DNA of 64,000 nt from Luteitalea pratensis (GTDB lineage Bacteria > Acidobacteriota > Vicinamibacteria > Vicinamibacterales > Vicinamibacteraceae): NCBI RefSeq assembly GCF_001618865.1, contig NZ_CP015136.1:6731001-6795000 (forward strand). Direction: 5' to 3'. The translations under genes were made by a program, and so were the position numbers. The notes under the pieces were generated by a model. It worked only from the letters and a program-made list of their open reading frames with translations. It had not been told where the DNA came from and did no database searches. Below are positions 25,056 through 35,088 of the stretch, one piece after another (the first letter of the stretch is position 1; the number at the start of each line of letters is the position of its first letter).

Positions 25056-28000
25056 ATGAGCAAGCGACGACAGGCAGGAAAGTGGCTGGTGGTGAGCTCG
25101 TGCTGTCTTGTCGTCGGGGCCTCGGGAATCTGGCGTCTATCCGCGACCTCCCCTAACGATCGACCGGGCACCACGAGCGGTGCCCGTGCCGAAGGCCACC
25201 GCCCCGATCGAACGCCGGTGCCAGCCAGGACCTTGATGCAGGTGGCCGCCACTCCACTGCACTTCGAGCGCAACGATGGGCAGGGGCCATCCGGCGTTCG
25301 CTTCATGGCACGCGGCGCCGGCTACTCCGTCCACCTGTCCGACACGGACGCGTCCATCCTCCTGACCAACACGCCGCGCGAGGGAAACGCGGACGCCAGG
25401 CATACCTCGGTCGTCCGAGCCAGGCTCGTCAGGGCGTCGGCGCCCTCGGCCGTCACTGGCGAGGCCGCCCTGCCGGGCACCGTCAACTACTTCCGTGGCA
25501 GCGACCCCTCGCGGTGGCAGCAGGACGTGCCGACGTTTGGCCGGGTCAGGGCTGCCGCGGTCTATCCCGGCATCGACGCCGTCTACTACGGTAGCCAGCG
25601 ACAGCTGCAGTACGATTTCGAAGTCGCGGCGCACGCCGACCCATCACAGATCGCGATGGCCTTCGAGGGTGTGGAGCAGCTCGAGGTCGATCCCGGCGGA
25701 GACCTGTTGATCCACGTCGGTGGTCGCGTGCTCCGCCAGCAGCGTCCGTTCACGTACCAGGTTGGGCCGAACGGGCGACAGGAGATACCCAGCCGCTTCG
25801 TGATCGACGGCGAACAGGAGGTGCGCTTCGCGCTCGGCTCGTACGACACCGACCGGCCGCTCGTCATCGATCCGGTCCTGACGTACTCCAGCTACTTCGG
25901 CGGCGACAGCGAGGAGCGCGCGTACGACGTGGCACTCGGTCCGGGCGGCAGTGTCTACATCACCGGCATCACGGCCGCCCTGCCGGCGCTGCCCACGCAG
26001 AACCCATTCCAGCCGGGCACGGGCGGACAACCGGACGCGTTCATCGCCAAGTTCGAACCCGCCGGCGACTCGCTGTCGCTGGTCTTCTCGAGCTATCTAG
26101 GCGGCAGCGACCAGGAGAACAACGCCGGGCTCGACTACACAGGTGACATCGCCGTCGACGCGCCGGGACGGCCTACCTCACCGGCTCGACGCGGTCGGCC
26201 GACTTCCCGGTCACGCCGGGCGCCCAGGACCCGACCTTCGGCGGCAACAACACGTCGGACGCGTACTTCGCGCGCGTGAGCAGCACGGGCGCTTTGCTCT
26301 ACGCCACGTACCTGGGCGGCCTCGACACCGACGTCGGCTCCGGCATCGCGCTGGGATCGGGAGGCTCGGCCTACATCTTCGGGTACACCAGTTCCGACGC
26401 CGTCACCGAACAGTCTCCGGTCACGGCCAATGCCTACGATCAGGTCATGACCGGTGGCAGCGATGCGTTCGTGGCCAGGTACACGGCGGCGGGTGCGCTC
26501 GACTACTTCACGTTCCTCGGAGGCAACGGCGGCGAAGCCTCCTTCTACAACGGCGGCATCGACGTCGATGCTGCGGGCAACGTCTATGTGGCCACCGACA
26601 GCAGCAGTGGGGCGGGCTTCCTTCCCGTGAACGGCTTCGACGCGACTCTGGGCAGTTCATCGTCGAGCGGGTTCTTCGTGAAGTTGGACACGACCCGTGT
26701 CGGCGCCGCGCAGGCCGTGTATTCGACCTACATCACCGGTACCAACGGCCAGAACTTTGTCTATGGCGTGGCCGCGACCGACACCGGCCTCGCATACATC
26801 GTCGGTGAAACCAGCACCACTGCGGGGTTCCCGATCAAGAACGCGGTTCAGCCCGCATATCAGGGTGGCAACCGGGATGCCTACCTGATCAAGGTCGACA
26901 CGACCCTGACAGGCGCCGACTCGCTGGTCTTCTCGACCTACCTTGGTGGTGATCAGTCCGAGGCCGCCTACGACGTCGCAATTGACAATGCAGGCCGTGC
27001 CGTGGTCGCCGGCTACACGAACTCGGCGTCCCCGCAGGTCGTCACGAAGTTCCCGCTCGTGCAACCGGTGGCCAATTGCCCGACGTTCGTCCGGCTGACG
27101 CCGTTCGTGACCGTGATCGCCGCGGCTGGCACCGCCGTCGATTTCTCCACGTGCTACGCCTCGAGCCAGGGCTTCCATGGCGTCGCCACGACAGCGACCG
27201 GTGACATCTGGGCCGTCGGAAGCACCAACGACGACAGCACCAACCCGCCGACCGCCACAGGCGTGCCGATGGTCAATCCGGAGCAGGCGACCTACGGCCG
27301 TGGCTTCCCCGGGACCGGCGGCGGCATGGACGCACTGATGGTCAGGATTTCGCCTTCCACCGACATGGCGATCGCCAAGACGGCCGGCCCCAATCCCGTG
27401 CTCCCGGACAGCATCCTCACCTATACCCTGACGGTCACCAATACCGGCACCGAGGCCGCGGCCAGCGTCGTCGTCACCGACGCGCTGCCGGCAACGGTGG
27501 CGTTCGTGTCGTGCGTCGCCACCAATGGCGGCAACTGCGGAGTGGCTGGCAACACGATCACAGTCACGTACGGGACGATCGCCGTTGGCGCCGGTTCGGC
27601 CATCACGATCGTGGCCCGGGTGAATGCGAATGCCGGCGCCGCCACAACCATCTCCAACACGGCAACGGTCGCCAGCGCGACACGCGATTCCAATCTCGCG
27701 AACAACTCGGCCACCGCGCAGGTCTCCACGCCGACGCTCACGCCGACCGGCGACGCGGACGATGACGGCCTCACGAACGACTTCGAGACGCGCTACGGCC
27801 TGAATCCCTTCTCGAACGGCCCCGGAAACGGGCCGAACGACGACCCCGACGGAGACGGCCGCACCAACCTCCAGGAGCAGCAGGACGGCACGCATCCGCG
27901 CGGGTTCGTGATCACATACCTTGCCGAGGGCGCCACGACCGCGTCCTTCGAGACGCGGCTCGCCATCGCCAATCCGACATTGCTGCCGGCGCTGGTCGCG

Positions 28001-29245
28001 ACGCGCTTCCAGAGGAGCGACGGCACGACCATCCGCGACTACCGCGTAGTGCCGCCGATGCGGCGCACGACCATCGACGTCAAGGCCGTCGCGGGCCTCG
28101 AAGCCGCGGAGTTCTCGACATTGATCGAAGCTGACGTCCAGGTGGTGGCCGACCGCACCATGACCTGGGGGAACGGCTACGGCAGCCACGCCGAACGCGG
28201 CATCCTGACCCGAACGGCAACGAAGTGGTACTTCGCCGAGGGCGCGACCCTGCCGAATTTCAACCTCTTCTACCTGATCCAGAATCCGAACACGCAGGCC
28301 GCGCAGGTGAGGGTCACCTACCTGCTGCCGTCGGGCGCGCCCCTGGTCAAGGACTACACCGTCGGTCCGCAAAGCCGGTTCAACATCTGGGTGAACAACG
28401 AGGGCCGAACCGACCCCACGCTCGGGCGGCTGGTGAACGCGGAGCTCTCTGCTGTCCTCGAATCCATCAACGGCGTGCCGATCATCGCCGAACGGGCGAT
28501 GTATCTCGATCAACCCGGCCGCGCGCTCGGTGCGGGTCACGAGAGCGCTGGCGTGACCGCGCCGTCCACGCAGTGGTTCCTCGCCGAAGGCGCCACTGGC
28601 GACTACTTCGACGAGTTCATCCTGATTGCGAATCCACAGGCCTCGCCTGCCGCCGTGCAGGCCGAGTTCCTGTTCGCTAACGGCCAGGTAATCACGAAGA
28701 CCTATACCGTCGGCGGCAACAGCCGCTTCAACATCTGGGTGGACATCGAGGACCCGCGGCTTGCCGACGCGGCGGTGTCCACGCGCATCACGTCCACCAA
28801 CGGTGTGCCGATCATCGTCGAGCGCGCAATGTGGTGGCCGGGGCCGAAGTCGGACACCTGGCAAGAGGCGCACAACAGCCCAGGCGAAATCACGACGGGA
28901 ACGCGCTGGGCGATCGCGGAGGGCGAGGTCGGCGGACCGCGCAACATCGAGACCTACGTGCTGATCGCGAACACGTCGGCGTTTGCCGGCACGGCGCGCG
29001 TGACGGTGTTGTGGGAAGACGGCACGGCGCCCTTGACGCGGACGTTCCCGCTGGCGGCCAACAGTCGTTCGAACGTGGCGCCCGCGGCCGACTTCCCCGA
29101 GACAGTGGGGAAGCGGTTCGGGATGCTGATCGAGAGCATCGGCACCACGCCGGCGCAGATCGTCGTCGAGCGGGCGATGTATTCCGATGCCGACGGCGTG
29201 CGCTGGGCCGCCGGCACCAACGCATTGGCGACGAAACTGCAGTAG
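25056..29245 (+). pseudogene. Giant secreted SBBP/DUF11 repeat protein gene with one frameshift
   Basis: Start ATG 25056 follows GGGAGG. About 1396 codons in two frames encode a signal peptide; an N-terminal SBBP-associated domain (to about 270); SBBP beta-propeller repeats (YSSYFGGDSEERAYDVALG and relatives); a DUF11 domain (TYTLTVTNTG) near 27360-27720; a calcium-type DADDDGLTNDFE / DDPDGDGRTN segment; and four C-terminal repeats of about 105 residues beginning W-x-x-AEGAT and ending with ERAM. The frame breaks at 26161-26172: reading GACGG(G)CCTACCTC with one added G restores VDAPGRAYLTG, so one base is missing. It may be a real lesion or a sequencing error. Likely cell-surface or adhesive; function unknown. 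Confidence 0.85.
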
Positions 29246-29249
29246 CAGA

Positions 29250-29322
29250 ATGCCTGATGCGTGATGCCTGGTGCTTGGTGCTTGCAACATCCGGCATTAG
29301 GCATCAGGCGTCAGGCATCAAC
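29250..29322. repeat. GCCTGAT / GGCATCA repeats, both orientations
   Basis: ATGCCTGATGCGTGATGCC units (29250-29275), then GGTGCTT units, then the reverse complement GGCATTAGGCATCAGGCGTCAGGCATCA (29295-29320, here split into its heptamers GGCATCA). They fill the gap between the SBBP gene and the ATPase. Confidence 0.8.
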
Positions 29323-29343
29323 CGATGTGCGATCCTCGGTGCC

Positions 29344-30507
29344 GTGCTCCAGGCGCTCGCTGTCGGCGACTACCGCTCCTTGCGCGACCTGGTGCTCGGC
29401 CTGAGACCGCTGACGCTCGTCACGGGCCCCAACGGTAGCGGCAAGTCCAACGTCTACCGCGCGTTGCGGCTGCTGGCCGGTGCTGCGCAGGGGCAGTTGA
29501 TTACGTCGCTGGCGCGCGAAGGCGGGCTGGCATCCACCCTCTGGGCGGGTCCCGATCAACCCTCGCGGAGCGTCAGGGCCGGTGAGCATCCGCTCGAAGG
29601 CACCACGCGCAAGCGCGTCGTCAGCCTGCGCCTCGGCTTTGCGGGTGACACGTTCTCGTATGCGATCGACCTCGGCCTGCCGACGCCCTCGTTGTCAGCG
29701 TTCGCGCGCGAGCCCGAGATCAAGCGCGAAGTGATCTGGACGGGTGCGACCTATCGACGTGCATCCGTGCTCGTCGACCGCCGCGGTGGACTCGTGCAAG
29801 GACGCAACGCCGAAGGCGAGTTCGACGTCATCCTCCAGGACTTGCCCAGCTTCGACACGATGCTCACGCACTACGCCGACCCGCTGCGCGCGCCAGAGGC
29901 GCTGCAGCTGCGTGAGCAGATGCGTGGCTGGCGCTTCTACGACCAGCTGCGGACCGACCGTGATGCACCGGCACGACGGCCACAGGTCGGCACGCACACG
30001 CCGGTGCTCGGCGACGAAGGCGCCGACCTCGCGGCGGCCCTGCAGACCATCGACGAGATCGGCGATCGTGACGCCCTGCACACCGCGATCGACGATGCGT
30101 TCCCCGGCGCTCGAGTCGAGGTGCTGACCGGGGACGGGGCGTTCGAGGTGACACTGCGCCAGCAGGGACTCCTCCGCCCGCTCCGCGCGGCGGAGCTGTC
30201 GGACGGCACGTTGCGCTACCTGCTGCTGACGGCCGCGCTGCTCACGCCGCGACCACCGGAGCTGCTGGTGCTGAACGAACCGGAGACGAGCCTGCACCCG
30301 GACCTGCTGCCGGCGCTGGCCCGTCTGGTGACGGCGGCGTCGGCCTCCTCGCAGGTCATCGTCGTGTCCCATGCGCCGCGCCTGATCGACGCCCTCGCCT
30401 CCGAACCCGCGTGCGACCTCGTGGCGCTGGAGCGCAGGCACGGAGAAACCGTCGTATCAAACATCGCCTGGCAGGAGCAGCCGCCGTGGAAGTGGCCGGG
30501 CAGGTAA
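29344..30507 (+). CDS. AAA-family ATPase (RecF/SMC-like)
   Basis: A 387-residue ABC-type ATPase of the AAA_21 / DUF2813-like group. Walker A is GPNGSGKS at 28-35, the signature helix LSDGTLRYLLL near 290, Walker B LLVLNEPETS with D-loop LHPDLLPAL after it, and a switch histidine in VIVVSHAP. No nuclease or TOPRIM domain is fused. Such single-gene ATPases often act in DNA repair or phage defence, but no partner gene adjoins it. Start is GTG 29344 (VLQALAVGDYRSL), which is where homologous proteins begin; a longer frame is only repeats. Confidence 0.85.
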   Translation: MLQALAVGDYRSLRDLVLGLRPLTLVTGPNGSGKSNVYRALRLLAGAAQGQLITSLAREGGLASTLWAGPDQPSRSVRAGEHPLEGTTRKRVVSLRLGFAGDTFSYAIDLGLPTPSLSAFAREPEIKREVIWTGATYRRASVLVDRRGGLVQGRNAEGEFDVILQDLPSFDTMLTHYADPLRAPEALQLREQMRGWRFYDQLRTDRDAPARRPQVGTHTPVLGDEGADLAAALQTIDEIGDRDALHTAIDDAFPGARVEVLTGDGAFEVTLRQQGLLRPLRAAELSDGTLRYLLLTAALLTPRPPELLVLNEPETSLHPDLLPALARLVTAASASSQVIVVSHAPRLIDALASEPACDLVALERRHGETVVSNIAWQEQPPWKWPGR

Positions 30508-30540
30508 TGCCTGATGCCTGATGGCTGATGCCTGGCGGCA
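30506..30540. repeat. GCCTGAT array
   Basis: TAATGCCTGATGCCTGATGG and CTGATGCCTGGCGG overlap the ATPase stop codon. Confidence 0.75.
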
Positions 30541-30560
30541 GTGCCCAGACCCACTTGCTT

Positions 30561-30656
30561 TCAGAGTGAGCCGCGGTCGCGCCTTACGAACGCCCACAAC
30601 AGCAGGGCGCCGAAGAAGAGCAACACCAGTTGAGGTATCTCGATTGGTTGCGTCAT
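30561..30656 (-). CDS. Possible 31-residue single-pass membrane microprotein
   Basis: An ATG at 30656 with GGGAGA about 8 bases upstream opens a 31-codon frame: a short polar start (MTQPIEIPQ), a hydrophobic span LVLLFFGALLLWAFV, then a positive end RRDRGSL and stop. This is a convincing one-helix topology with positive-inside end. Nothing else explains the stretch, which otherwise has no gene for about 450 bp. Too short for a family call. Confidence 0.4.
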   Translation of the reverse strand: MTQPIEIPQLVLLFFGALLLWAFVRRDRGSL

Positions 30657-30792
30657 TCAGTGGTCTCCCGAGATCGTCCAACCACAGCGCGATGGCCGGT
30701 TTCGCCGCAGCGCAAGGACGCGGCATTCAACCGTCGACATCAAGACTACATGGTGATTTTACGCTCGCATGACGTCGACGCAGGCTCCCTGA

Positions 30793-30822
30793 ACCAACGC
30801 CCTGGTCACGAAGCTGCAGTGG
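30793..30822 (+). pseudogene. Remnant of an SBBP-type protein C-terminus
   Basis: The bases encode TNALVTKLQW, close to the TNALATKLQ ending of the SBBP gene (29216-29245), with about 22 of 30 bases identical. Only this last piece remains. A GGTCGACC hairpin (30861-30880) follows. The rest of the gap up to 30957 shows nothing further. Confidence 0.4.
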
Positions 30823-30956
30823 GCCCTTGAAGGTGGCACCGCGCCGAGCGGGTGCGAGACGGTCGACCTGAAGGTCGACCGCTACGTGTGGACTGCAGCC
30901 TACAATGGCGACGCGAAGGCCGGCGTCTTGCCAGGCTCGCGCAGCGAAGGACACAC

Positions 30957-32108
30957 ATGCAGCCAGTAACCCGGCGCGGATTCGTTGAGGCGGTGGGTGC
31001 CGCGACCGGTTTCACGGCGCTGTCGCCAACCGATGATCTGGCAACCGTGACAGTCGCTCCGGAGAGGACCGTCCACCTCTCCGGCGACGGCGTCGCGATC
31101 ACGCCAGGTGAGTACACGGCACTGCTCGACGCCCTGTGCCGGAAGGTCACGCCGGCGCAGGACACATACCTGCTCGGGGGCGAGGTGGAGGCGTTCGAGC
31201 GGCATTGGGCCCAGCTGCTCGGCAAGGAAGCGGCGGTGTTCATGCCGTCGGGCACACTGGCCAACCAGCTGGCACTGCGCGCCCTCGCCAGCACCAGGCG
31301 CCGCGTCATCGTGCCGGAGATGAGTCACATCTACAATGACACCGGCGACGCCTGCCAGACTCTCTCCGCGCTGACGCTGATCCCCCTTGCCCCGGGTACC
31401 GCGACGTTTACGCGCGCCGATGTGGAGGCCGTCCTCGCGCGGACCGCCGGCGGACGGGTCGCCACCGACGTGGGCGCCATCGTGATCGAGAGTCCCATCC
31501 GCCGGTTGACGGGGCAAATGTTCGATTGGGACGAGGCCAGGCGCATTTCTGCCCTCGCCCGCGAGCGCGGTATCGGCATGCACCTGGACGGCGCACGGCT
31601 GTTCATCGCGTCGGCCTACACGGGGATAGCGCCGTCCGAATACGCGGCGGCCTTCGACACCGTGTACGTGTCGCTCTGGAAGTATTTCAACTGCGGCATC
31701 GGGTCCATCCTCGCGGGGCCGAAGCGTGTGCTCGACGGCATGTTCCACGTGCGGCGCATGTTCGGCGGCAACCTTGCCGTCGGCTGGCCGGCTGCCCTGG
31801 TGGCGCGACACTACATGGACGGCTTCCTCGATCGCCTCACCAATGCCGTCCACGTGTCCGAGGCGTTCTACGGCGCCATGGCGAGACATCCGATGGTGGC
31901 CGTTGAGCGGATCTCCAACGGTACGAACCTGGCCCGCATCACCATCAAGACTGCCGATCCCACGGTCGTGGCACGCCGGCTCGCCGATCGCGGCGTGCTC
32001 CTGCCTGCCGCCACGGCCGGAGGCGTGATCACTCTCGGCGTCAACGAGACCTGGAACCGCACCACGGCGGCGGACCTGGTGCAGGCCTTCGCACAGGCAT
32101 TGGCCTGA
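30957..32108 (+). CDS. Threonine aldolase-like PLP enzyme with possible Tat leader
   Basis: A 383-residue fold-type I PLP enzyme of the beta-eliminating lyase / low-specificity L-threonine aldolase family (cleaves threonine to glycine and acetaldehyde or relatives). Seen are FMPSGTLANQLALR (cofactor phosphate site), GMHLDGARLFIAS (Asp binds the pyridine ring) and SLWKYFNCG, whose lysine carries PLP. The N-terminus TRRGFVEAVGAATGFTA resembles a Tat signal, unusual for this family; export is inferred only. Start ATG 30957 has GAAGGA upstream. Confidence 0.85.
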   Translation: MQPVTRRGFVEAVGAATGFTALSPTDDLATVTVAPERTVHLSGDGVAITPGEYTALLDALCRKVTPAQDTYLLGGEVEAFERHWAQLLGKEAAVFMPSGTLANQLALRALASTRRRVIVPEMSHIYNDTGDACQTLSALTLIPLAPGTATFTRADVEAVLARTAGGRVATDVGAIVIESPIRRLTGQMFDWDEARRISALARERGIGMHLDGARLFIASAYTGIAPSEYAAAFDTVYVSLWKYFNCGIGSILAGPKRVLDGMFHVRRMFGGNLAVGWPAALVARHYMDGFLDRLTNAVHVSEAFYGAMARHPMVAVERISNGTNLARITIKTADPTVVARRLADRGVLLPAATAGGVITLGVNETWNRTTAADLVQAFAQALA

Positions 32109-32121
32109 CGCGCAACGGCTG

Positions 32122-34335
32122 TCAGGTCAGCAGCGACACGGGAAGCGCGTCGGCGACCTGGCCGAGCCCGCGCACGGCCGAACCTATGGCTGGCGCCACG
32201 CAGACGATGGGCGTCTCTCCCGCGCCGGCCGACGGCAGGTCGTGCCGATCGAGCACGACGACATCGATACGCGGGACGTCCTTGAAGCGTGGCACGCGGT
32301 AACGAGCCAACGTCCCATTGGTCAGCTTTCCCTCACGGAACTCGAGGGCCTCGAACAGCGCACCGCCAAGCCCTTGCACGACGCCGCCTTCGATCTGGTT
32401 GCGAATGCCGTCGGGATGGACGACCGCGCCACACTCGAACACCACGACAAGGCGCTCGACGCGGAAGCCAGTGCGGTCGCGCGAGACCTCGGCCGCCGTC
32501 GCCACGTATCCGCCCTTCTCGGCGCCGCAGGCGATGCCGAGCGTCCGGCCCGATGCCGACGGCTTTGGCCATCCCGCCTGCTCCGCCGCCTTCTGCAGGA
32601 CGGCACGCATGCGCTCGTCGGACAGGTGCGTCAGCCTGAACGCGACGGCATCGACCCCGAGTTCGCGCGCGATCCGGTCCATGTGCATCTCGCGCGCATG
32701 GTGATTGGCGGTGGCGGCCAGCCCCCGATAGGACCCTTGCCGGAGTGGCGACGCCGACGGATGGAAATCGATTCGCTGGTTGGGGATGTCGTACGGCGTG
32801 CGGATGCCGGACGCGCCGGAGTTCCAGTTGTCGAACTCCCAGGTGACGATCCGGCCGCCCTCGTCGACGCCGGCATGGACGTCGATGACGCCGGCCGGAC
32901 GGGCATAGCCGAACGAGAACTCCTCGGCACGGGTCCATACCAGCTTGACGGGAAGGTTGGCGGCCTTCGCAAGCCGGGCCACCTCGATCGCATGCTCGCC
33001 CGTGTGCTTGCCGCCGTAGGCCGATCCGGTGTCGGGGACGATGACGCGCACGCGGCTCTCCGGAATCCGGAACGCCTGCGCCAGCTCGCCGCGCACACCG
33101 AACGGCCGCTGCGTGCCGCACCAGACCGTCAGCGCACCGTCGATCCATTCGGCGACCGCGGCGCGCGGCTCGAGCGGCACGTGCGCGATGTACGGGATGC
33201 GGTAGCTCGCGCTGAAGGTGCGGCGTGTCGCCGCCTTCGCGGCGGCGAGGTCACCGACCACCACGCCGGGTGTCTGACGACCAGCGGCGCCTGGCGCGAG
33301 TCCGCGCTTGAGGTGCTCGTACAGGGTGTCCGACGACGGCTGGTCAGGCTCGGTGCGCCACGTGGTGCCAATCGCGGCCGCGGCGCGGCGCGCCGCGCGC
33401 TCGGTACTCGCCACCACGCCCACGAAGTCCGCGTCCCGCACGACGGTGACACCCTGCATCTCCCGCGCCCGCGCATCGTCTACCGACTCCAGCGTGCCAC
33501 CGTAGCCCTGCGGACGCACGACGCATCCGTACTTGAGCCCCGGCCGGACGAGATCCGGAGTGAACAGGTGCTGCCCGGTCACGAACGCACGGCCCTGCAC
33601 CTTCGGCGGAGCGGTGCCGCGCACGCGCCATTCGGCACGTGGGGTCAGGGCACGGTCGGCGGGCACGACGCCGGTCAGCGTCTCGCCGCGAACCAGCTCG
33701 CCGTACGCGAGCGAACGGGAGCCGTCGGTGACACGTCCGTCACGCGCGGTCAGCGCAGCTCCGCTCACCTGCCAGCGCTGCGCCGCGCGATCGATCAGCA
33801 TCTGGCGCGCGGTCGCTGCCGCACGACCGAGTACCGGTGCCATCCGGGGCGTCGACAGGGATCCGAAGGTCCCGGCATCCCAGGGCACGAGGGCCGTGTC
33901 GGCCATGACCATGGTCACGACGTCCAGTCCCACGTGCAGTTCCTCGGCGACGGCCTGCGCCAGCGACGTGCGGATGTTCTGCCCGATCTCGGTCTTCCCG
34001 GTGCACGCCGTGACCCGGCCGTCCTCGCCGATGTGCAACCACGCCGACACATCCGCGGAGATACCCTCCGCACCGCCACGGCCCGATTCCTGCGGCATGG
34101 CCTTGGGCCCCGAAGCCTTGGCGGAGGCGGCCAGCACTGCAAGGCCTCCGCCCATCGCGGCGAAGACGCGGATGAAGTCGCGTCGCTGCAACTCGAACCG
34201 ATACCGCGCCGGCGCGTCGAGTTCGTAACGCTCGACGTCGATGGCATCGTCGTGTTGTGGGCCAGCCTGGCGCGCCGAAGCCGTCTGGCGAAGCCGGGCG
34301 TGGGGCGCCGAAGCCGTACGGCGAAGGCGGCTCAT
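32122..34335 (-). CDS. Molybdenum hydroxylase large subunit, IorB/aldehyde oxidase type
   Basis: A 737-residue xanthine-dehydrogenase-family molybdopterin-binding subunit resembling isoquinoline 1-oxidoreductase beta. The Tat motif RRDFIRVFAAMGGG is at 51-64, after an odd 50-residue extension. Conserved segments include GKTEIGQNIRTSLAQAVAEEL (Moco site), GSAYGGKHTGEHAIEVA and the terminal GAGETP (active-site Glu near residue 710). Such enzymes hydroxylate N-heterocycles or aldehydes in the periplasm. The start overlaps the iron-sulfur subunit stop (ATGA); residues 4-25 are encoded by an intergenic-type repeat. Confidence 0.9.
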   Translation of the reverse strand: MSRLRRTASAPHARLRQTASARQAGPQHDDAIDVERYELDAPARYRFELQRRDFIRVFAAMGGGLAVLAASAKASGPKAMPQESGRGGAEGISADVSAWLHIGEDGRVTACTGKTEIGQNIRTSLAQAVAEELHVGLDVVTMVMADTALVPWDAGTFGSLSTPRMAPVLGRAAATARQMLIDRAAQRWQVSGAALTARDGRVTDGSRSLAYGELVRGETLTGVVPADRALTPRAEWRVRGTAPPKVQGRAFVTGQHLFTPDLVRPGLKYGCVVRPQGYGGTLESVDDARAREMQGVTVVRDADFVGVVASTERAARRAAAAIGTTWRTEPDQPSSDTLYEHLKRGLAPGAAGRQTPGVVVGDLAAAKAATRRTFSASYRIPYIAHVPLEPRAAVAEWIDGALTVWCGTQRPFGVRGELAQAFRIPESRVRVIVPDTGSAYGGKHTGEHAIEVARLAKAANLPVKLVWTRAEEFSFGYARPAGVIDVHAGVDEGGRIVTWEFDNWNSGASGIRTPYDIPNQRIDFHPSASPLRQGSYRGLAATANHHAREMHMDRIARELGVDAVAFRLTHLSDERMRAVLQKAAEQAGWPKPSASGRTLGIACGAEKGGYVATAAEVSRDRTGFRVERLVVVFECGAVVHPDGIRNQIEGGVVQGLGGALFEALEFREGKLTNGTLARYRVPRFKDVPRIDVVVLDRHDLPSAGAGETPIVCVAPAIGSAVRGLGQVADALPVSLLT
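34271..34331. repeat. GCGCCGAAGCCGT-GGCGAAG element, two copies, inside coding start
   Basis: Two near copies of GCGCCGAAGCCGT-NN-GGCGAAG lie in tandem and encode RLRRTAS and RLRQTAS at the N-terminus of the molybdenum hydroxylase. The reverse complement lies at 10989-11012. Confidence 0.65.
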
Positions 34336-34820
34336 CGCGACACTCCGGCGCTCGACGTCGCGCGGGTACGCTCCGCCGCGATCTGCACCGCCTTGACGAT
34401 GCGGGAGTAGGTCCCACAGCGGCACACGTTGCGGTCCATGGCGCGCGCGATGTCCTGCGCCGAGGGCCTGGCGTTGGCGCGCAGCAACGCGACGGTGGCC
34501 ATCACCATGCCCGGCGTGCAGTAGCCGCACTGGAACGCCTCCGCGTCGAGAAACGCCTCCTGGACCGGATGCAGGCGCTCACCCTGCGCGAGGCCCTCGA
34601 TGGTGGTGACCTCCTTGCTGGCGAGCGCGTCGACGCGGAGCACGCAGGAGCGCATGGCCTGCCCGTCCACAAGGACCGTGCAGGCACCACACTGGCCTTC
34701 ACCGCAGCCGAACTTCGACCCCGTCAGTCCCAGGTCTGATCGCAGCACCGAGAGCAGCGTGTCCTCGGGCTCGACGTCCACGTCGTGCATCCGGCCATTC
34801 ACCCGCAGCGTGACTCGCAT
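34332..34820 (-). CDS. Molybdenum hydroxylase iron-sulfur subunit, IorA type
   Basis: A 162-residue protein with two [2Fe-2S] clusters. The plant-type ferredoxin cluster ligands are Cys39, Cys44, Cys47 and Cys59 (KFGCGEGQCGACTVL), and the second cluster ligands are Cys98, Cys101, Cys133 and Cys135 (FQCGYCTPG, NVCRCGTY). It passes electrons from the Moco subunit to a cytochrome c in this enzyme type. It precedes and overlaps the large subunit gene by 4 bp. Cytochrome c and Yip1-type genes lie upstream on the same strand across a 268-bp gap. Confidence 0.93.
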   Translation of the reverse strand: MRVTLRVNGRMHDVDVEPEDTLLSVLRSDLGLTGSKFGCGEGQCGACTVLVDGQAMRSCVLRVDALASKEVTTIEGLAQGERLHPVQEAFLDAEAFQCGYCTPGMVMATVALLRANARPSAQDIARAMDRNVCRCGTYSRIVKAVQIAAERTRATSSAGVSR

Positions 34821-34894
34821 GGGCCGATTGTACGGAAACCTCGGTCGGACGGTCGGATGAATCTATGCGCTGTCGAGCTGTCCCTCTGCAGGCG

Positions 34895-34950
34895 GCAATT
34901 TGGCATCGCAGCATTGCGGCATCGCGGCATTCCACCATTGGCAATGCCGG
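34895..34950. repeat. GGCATCGCAGC / GGCATTCC degenerate repeats
   Basis: TTTGGCATCGCAGC, ATTGCGGCATCGCGGC and ATTCCACCATTGGCAATGCC lie in the 268-bp gap between the iron-sulfur subunit and the Yip1-type gene. No gene is seen there. Confidence 0.6.
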
Positions 34951-35088
34951 CGAACGGGCTGACCCAAGACGGCACGCCGATGAGGCTGGCGCGACGTCGT
35001 TCGATGAAGCGAAAGGCCTCAACCGGATCATCGTCGATCGTGACGAACACGCGGTCGCGACGGCAACAGCGCCGGACGTCCTGGGAGA

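Noticed and set aside
26657-29290. 877-codon minus frame opposite the SBBP gene
   Set aside because: Shadow frame with no recognisable domain.
32242-34410. 722-codon plus frame opposite IorB
   Set aside because: Shadow frame; IorB has all family motifs.
34821-35088. Gene in the gap between IorA and the Yip1-type gene
   Set aside because: Only short frames and degenerate repeats are present.
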